Program-made: the position numbers and the translations under genes
The notes under the pieces: model-generated
Told to the model about the DNA's origin: nothing
Database searches by the model: none
Seen by the model: the letters and a program-made list of their open reading frames with translations, nothing else
Assembly: GCA_009724975.1 (NCBI GenBank)
Contig: SRXB01000019.1
Span: 1 to 14,046 of the forward strand
Source of the DNA: a bacterium
GTDB lineage: Bacteria > Desulfobacterota > Deferrisomatia > Deferrisomatales > BM512
DNA length: 14,046 nt
Reading direction: 5' to 3'
Shown: piece after piece, positions 13,325-14,046 of the stretch
How the letters are laid out: each line of letters begins with the position of its first letter
Position numbering within the stretch: position 1 is the stretch's first letter

Positions 13325-14028
13325 TTGTCCCTCCCTTCGCCTTTTGGCGGAGCTTTTCGGGAAAAATATTTCATCAGCGCCCACCAAAGCGCGGTTGAGA
13401 GAGAGAAAATGCCGAAAGCTAGCAATATGCCGCCATAGCCCGGGGCGGTAAGGAAGGCGGCGATTGAGCTTCCCGCCGAAACGGCCGCCGCGGTGAGGGG
13501 CAAGAGGGCCAGGAAGGTGGAAATGGCGAAGTGAGAGGCGCTGATGCCGGTCATGCCGAAAAAGTAGGCTATCAGCGAAGAGGGGAAGATGGGATTAAGG
13601 CGCATGTAGACGTTCAGCCGCCAGCCGACCAGCGGGCTCTTTTCGATTTTTCGGAAAGCCTGCCGAAAGCCGGGGAGGGCTTTTATGAAATCGGCCGCCA
13701 CGTGGCGTGAAAGCAAAAGGGCCACCGTGGAACCTGCGGTAACGCCGGTGAGGTCAACCAGAACCCCCCAGAAGGGTCCCCAGATGGTTCCGGCTAGGAT
13801 GGTCAGGTAGAAGGTGGGAAGTATCAGCGAGGGAGATACGAGGTAAAGGCCGGCCATCACCCACCCTATGTTGGCGCGGTGCTCTTGGATGAGGCCGGTG
13901 AAGTCCGAAGGTCCGAGCCTTCCGGTAAGCCGCATGTATACGGCGCTCGCGATGACTCCGACCAGGGCGAAGAAGACAAGCCACTTGAAGGCGCCCAGGG
14001 CGAGGGCAAGGGATTTTTTAAAAGTCAT
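13321..14028 (-). CDS. TVP38/TMEM64 (DedA/SNARE-associated) family membrane protein
   Basis: A 235-residue polytopic inner-membrane protein with about five to six hydrophobic segments. Conserved family elements are ILPTFYLTILAGTIWGPFWG (69-88), the Gly-rich TGVTAGSTVALLLSR (94-108), and YMRLNPIFPSSLIAYFFGMT (141-160) with the family's re-entrant-loop Arg/Pro. DedA/TVP38 proteins have been linked to lipid-carrier and phospholipid flipping and to membrane homeostasis. A link to undecaprenyl-phosphate recycling in this surface-sugar locus is possible but not shown. The C-terminus is short and basic (SRKAPPKGEGRDN). Only a weak AGG precedes the ATG, and 18 bases of upstream sequence remain, so I cannot say whether the operon starts here. 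Its stop overlaps the next gene by four bases, so the two are probably co-translated. Confidence -1.
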   Translation of the reverse strand: MTFKKSLALALGAFKWLVFFALVGVIASAVYMRLTGRLGPSDFTGLIQEHRANIGWVMAGLYLVSPSLILPTFYLTILAGTIWGPFWGVLVDLTGVTAGSTVALLLSRHVAADFIKALPGFRQAFRKIEKSPLVGWRLNVYMRLNPIFPSSLIAYFFGMTGISASHFAISTFLALLPLTAAAVSAGSSIAAFLTAPGYGGILLAFGIFSLSTALWWALMKYFSRKAPPKGEGRDN

Positions 14029-14046
14029 GTTCGAGCCTGACGCAAT

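Noticed and set aside
1..14046. tRNA, rRNA, CRISPR array, transposase, attachment site or origin
   Set aside because: None is recognisable on either strand: no regular repeats and spacers, and the window is almost fully covered by minus-strand protein-coding genes.

Overview
The window is a 14 kb, GC-rich (roughly 60 %, estimated by eye) piece of a Gram-negative bacterial genome. Every gene I can support lies on the minus strand, so transcription runs from about 14,040 towards 1. I found no tRNA, rRNA, insertion sequence, CRISPR array or phage gene. Heptose-type sugar activation, signal-peptide proteins and a TMTC-like membrane/TPR protein suggest a deltaproteobacterium-like or related environmental lineage. 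That taxonomic guess is weak and rests on gene content alone.

Layout in transcription order. (1) 14028-13321: a TVP38/DedA-type membrane protein. (2) 13324-9343: a sugar-nucleotide block with a heptose-1-P guanylyltransferase-like enzyme (HddC-like), a heptose-7-P kinase-like GHMP kinase (HddA-like), an extended SDR, an RmlC-like 3,5-epimerase and a NagD-type HAD phosphatase. (3) 9306-4831: a tightly packed block with a DJ-1/PfpI protein, the alpha and beta halves of a thiamine-diphosphate E1/transketolase-like enzyme, a two-domain cupin and a B12-binding-domain radical SAM enzyme; the last four genes overlap in series. (4) 4804-1489: a secreted beta-helix protein and a TMTC-like GT-C membrane protein with C-terminal TPRs. 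(5) 1445-1: a CDF metal exporter with a Zn-type HD/HD site, then a secreted His-rich protein that runs off the window.

Blocks 2 and 3 look like one pathway. HddA/HddC chemistry would give a GDP-activated heptose (or similar sugar), with the HAD protein possibly acting as the intervening phosphatase. The SDR and RmlC-like enzyme would then alter the ring. The E1 pair, cupin and radical SAM enzyme would carry out carbon-skeleton chemistry that is not part of the standard GDP-heptose route. This is inference from co-localisation and protein families; the product is unknown. No conventional glycosyltransferase, sedoheptulose-7-P isomerase, 4,6-dehydratase, E2 or E3 gene is in the window. There is no gene-free stretch longer than about 65 bases.
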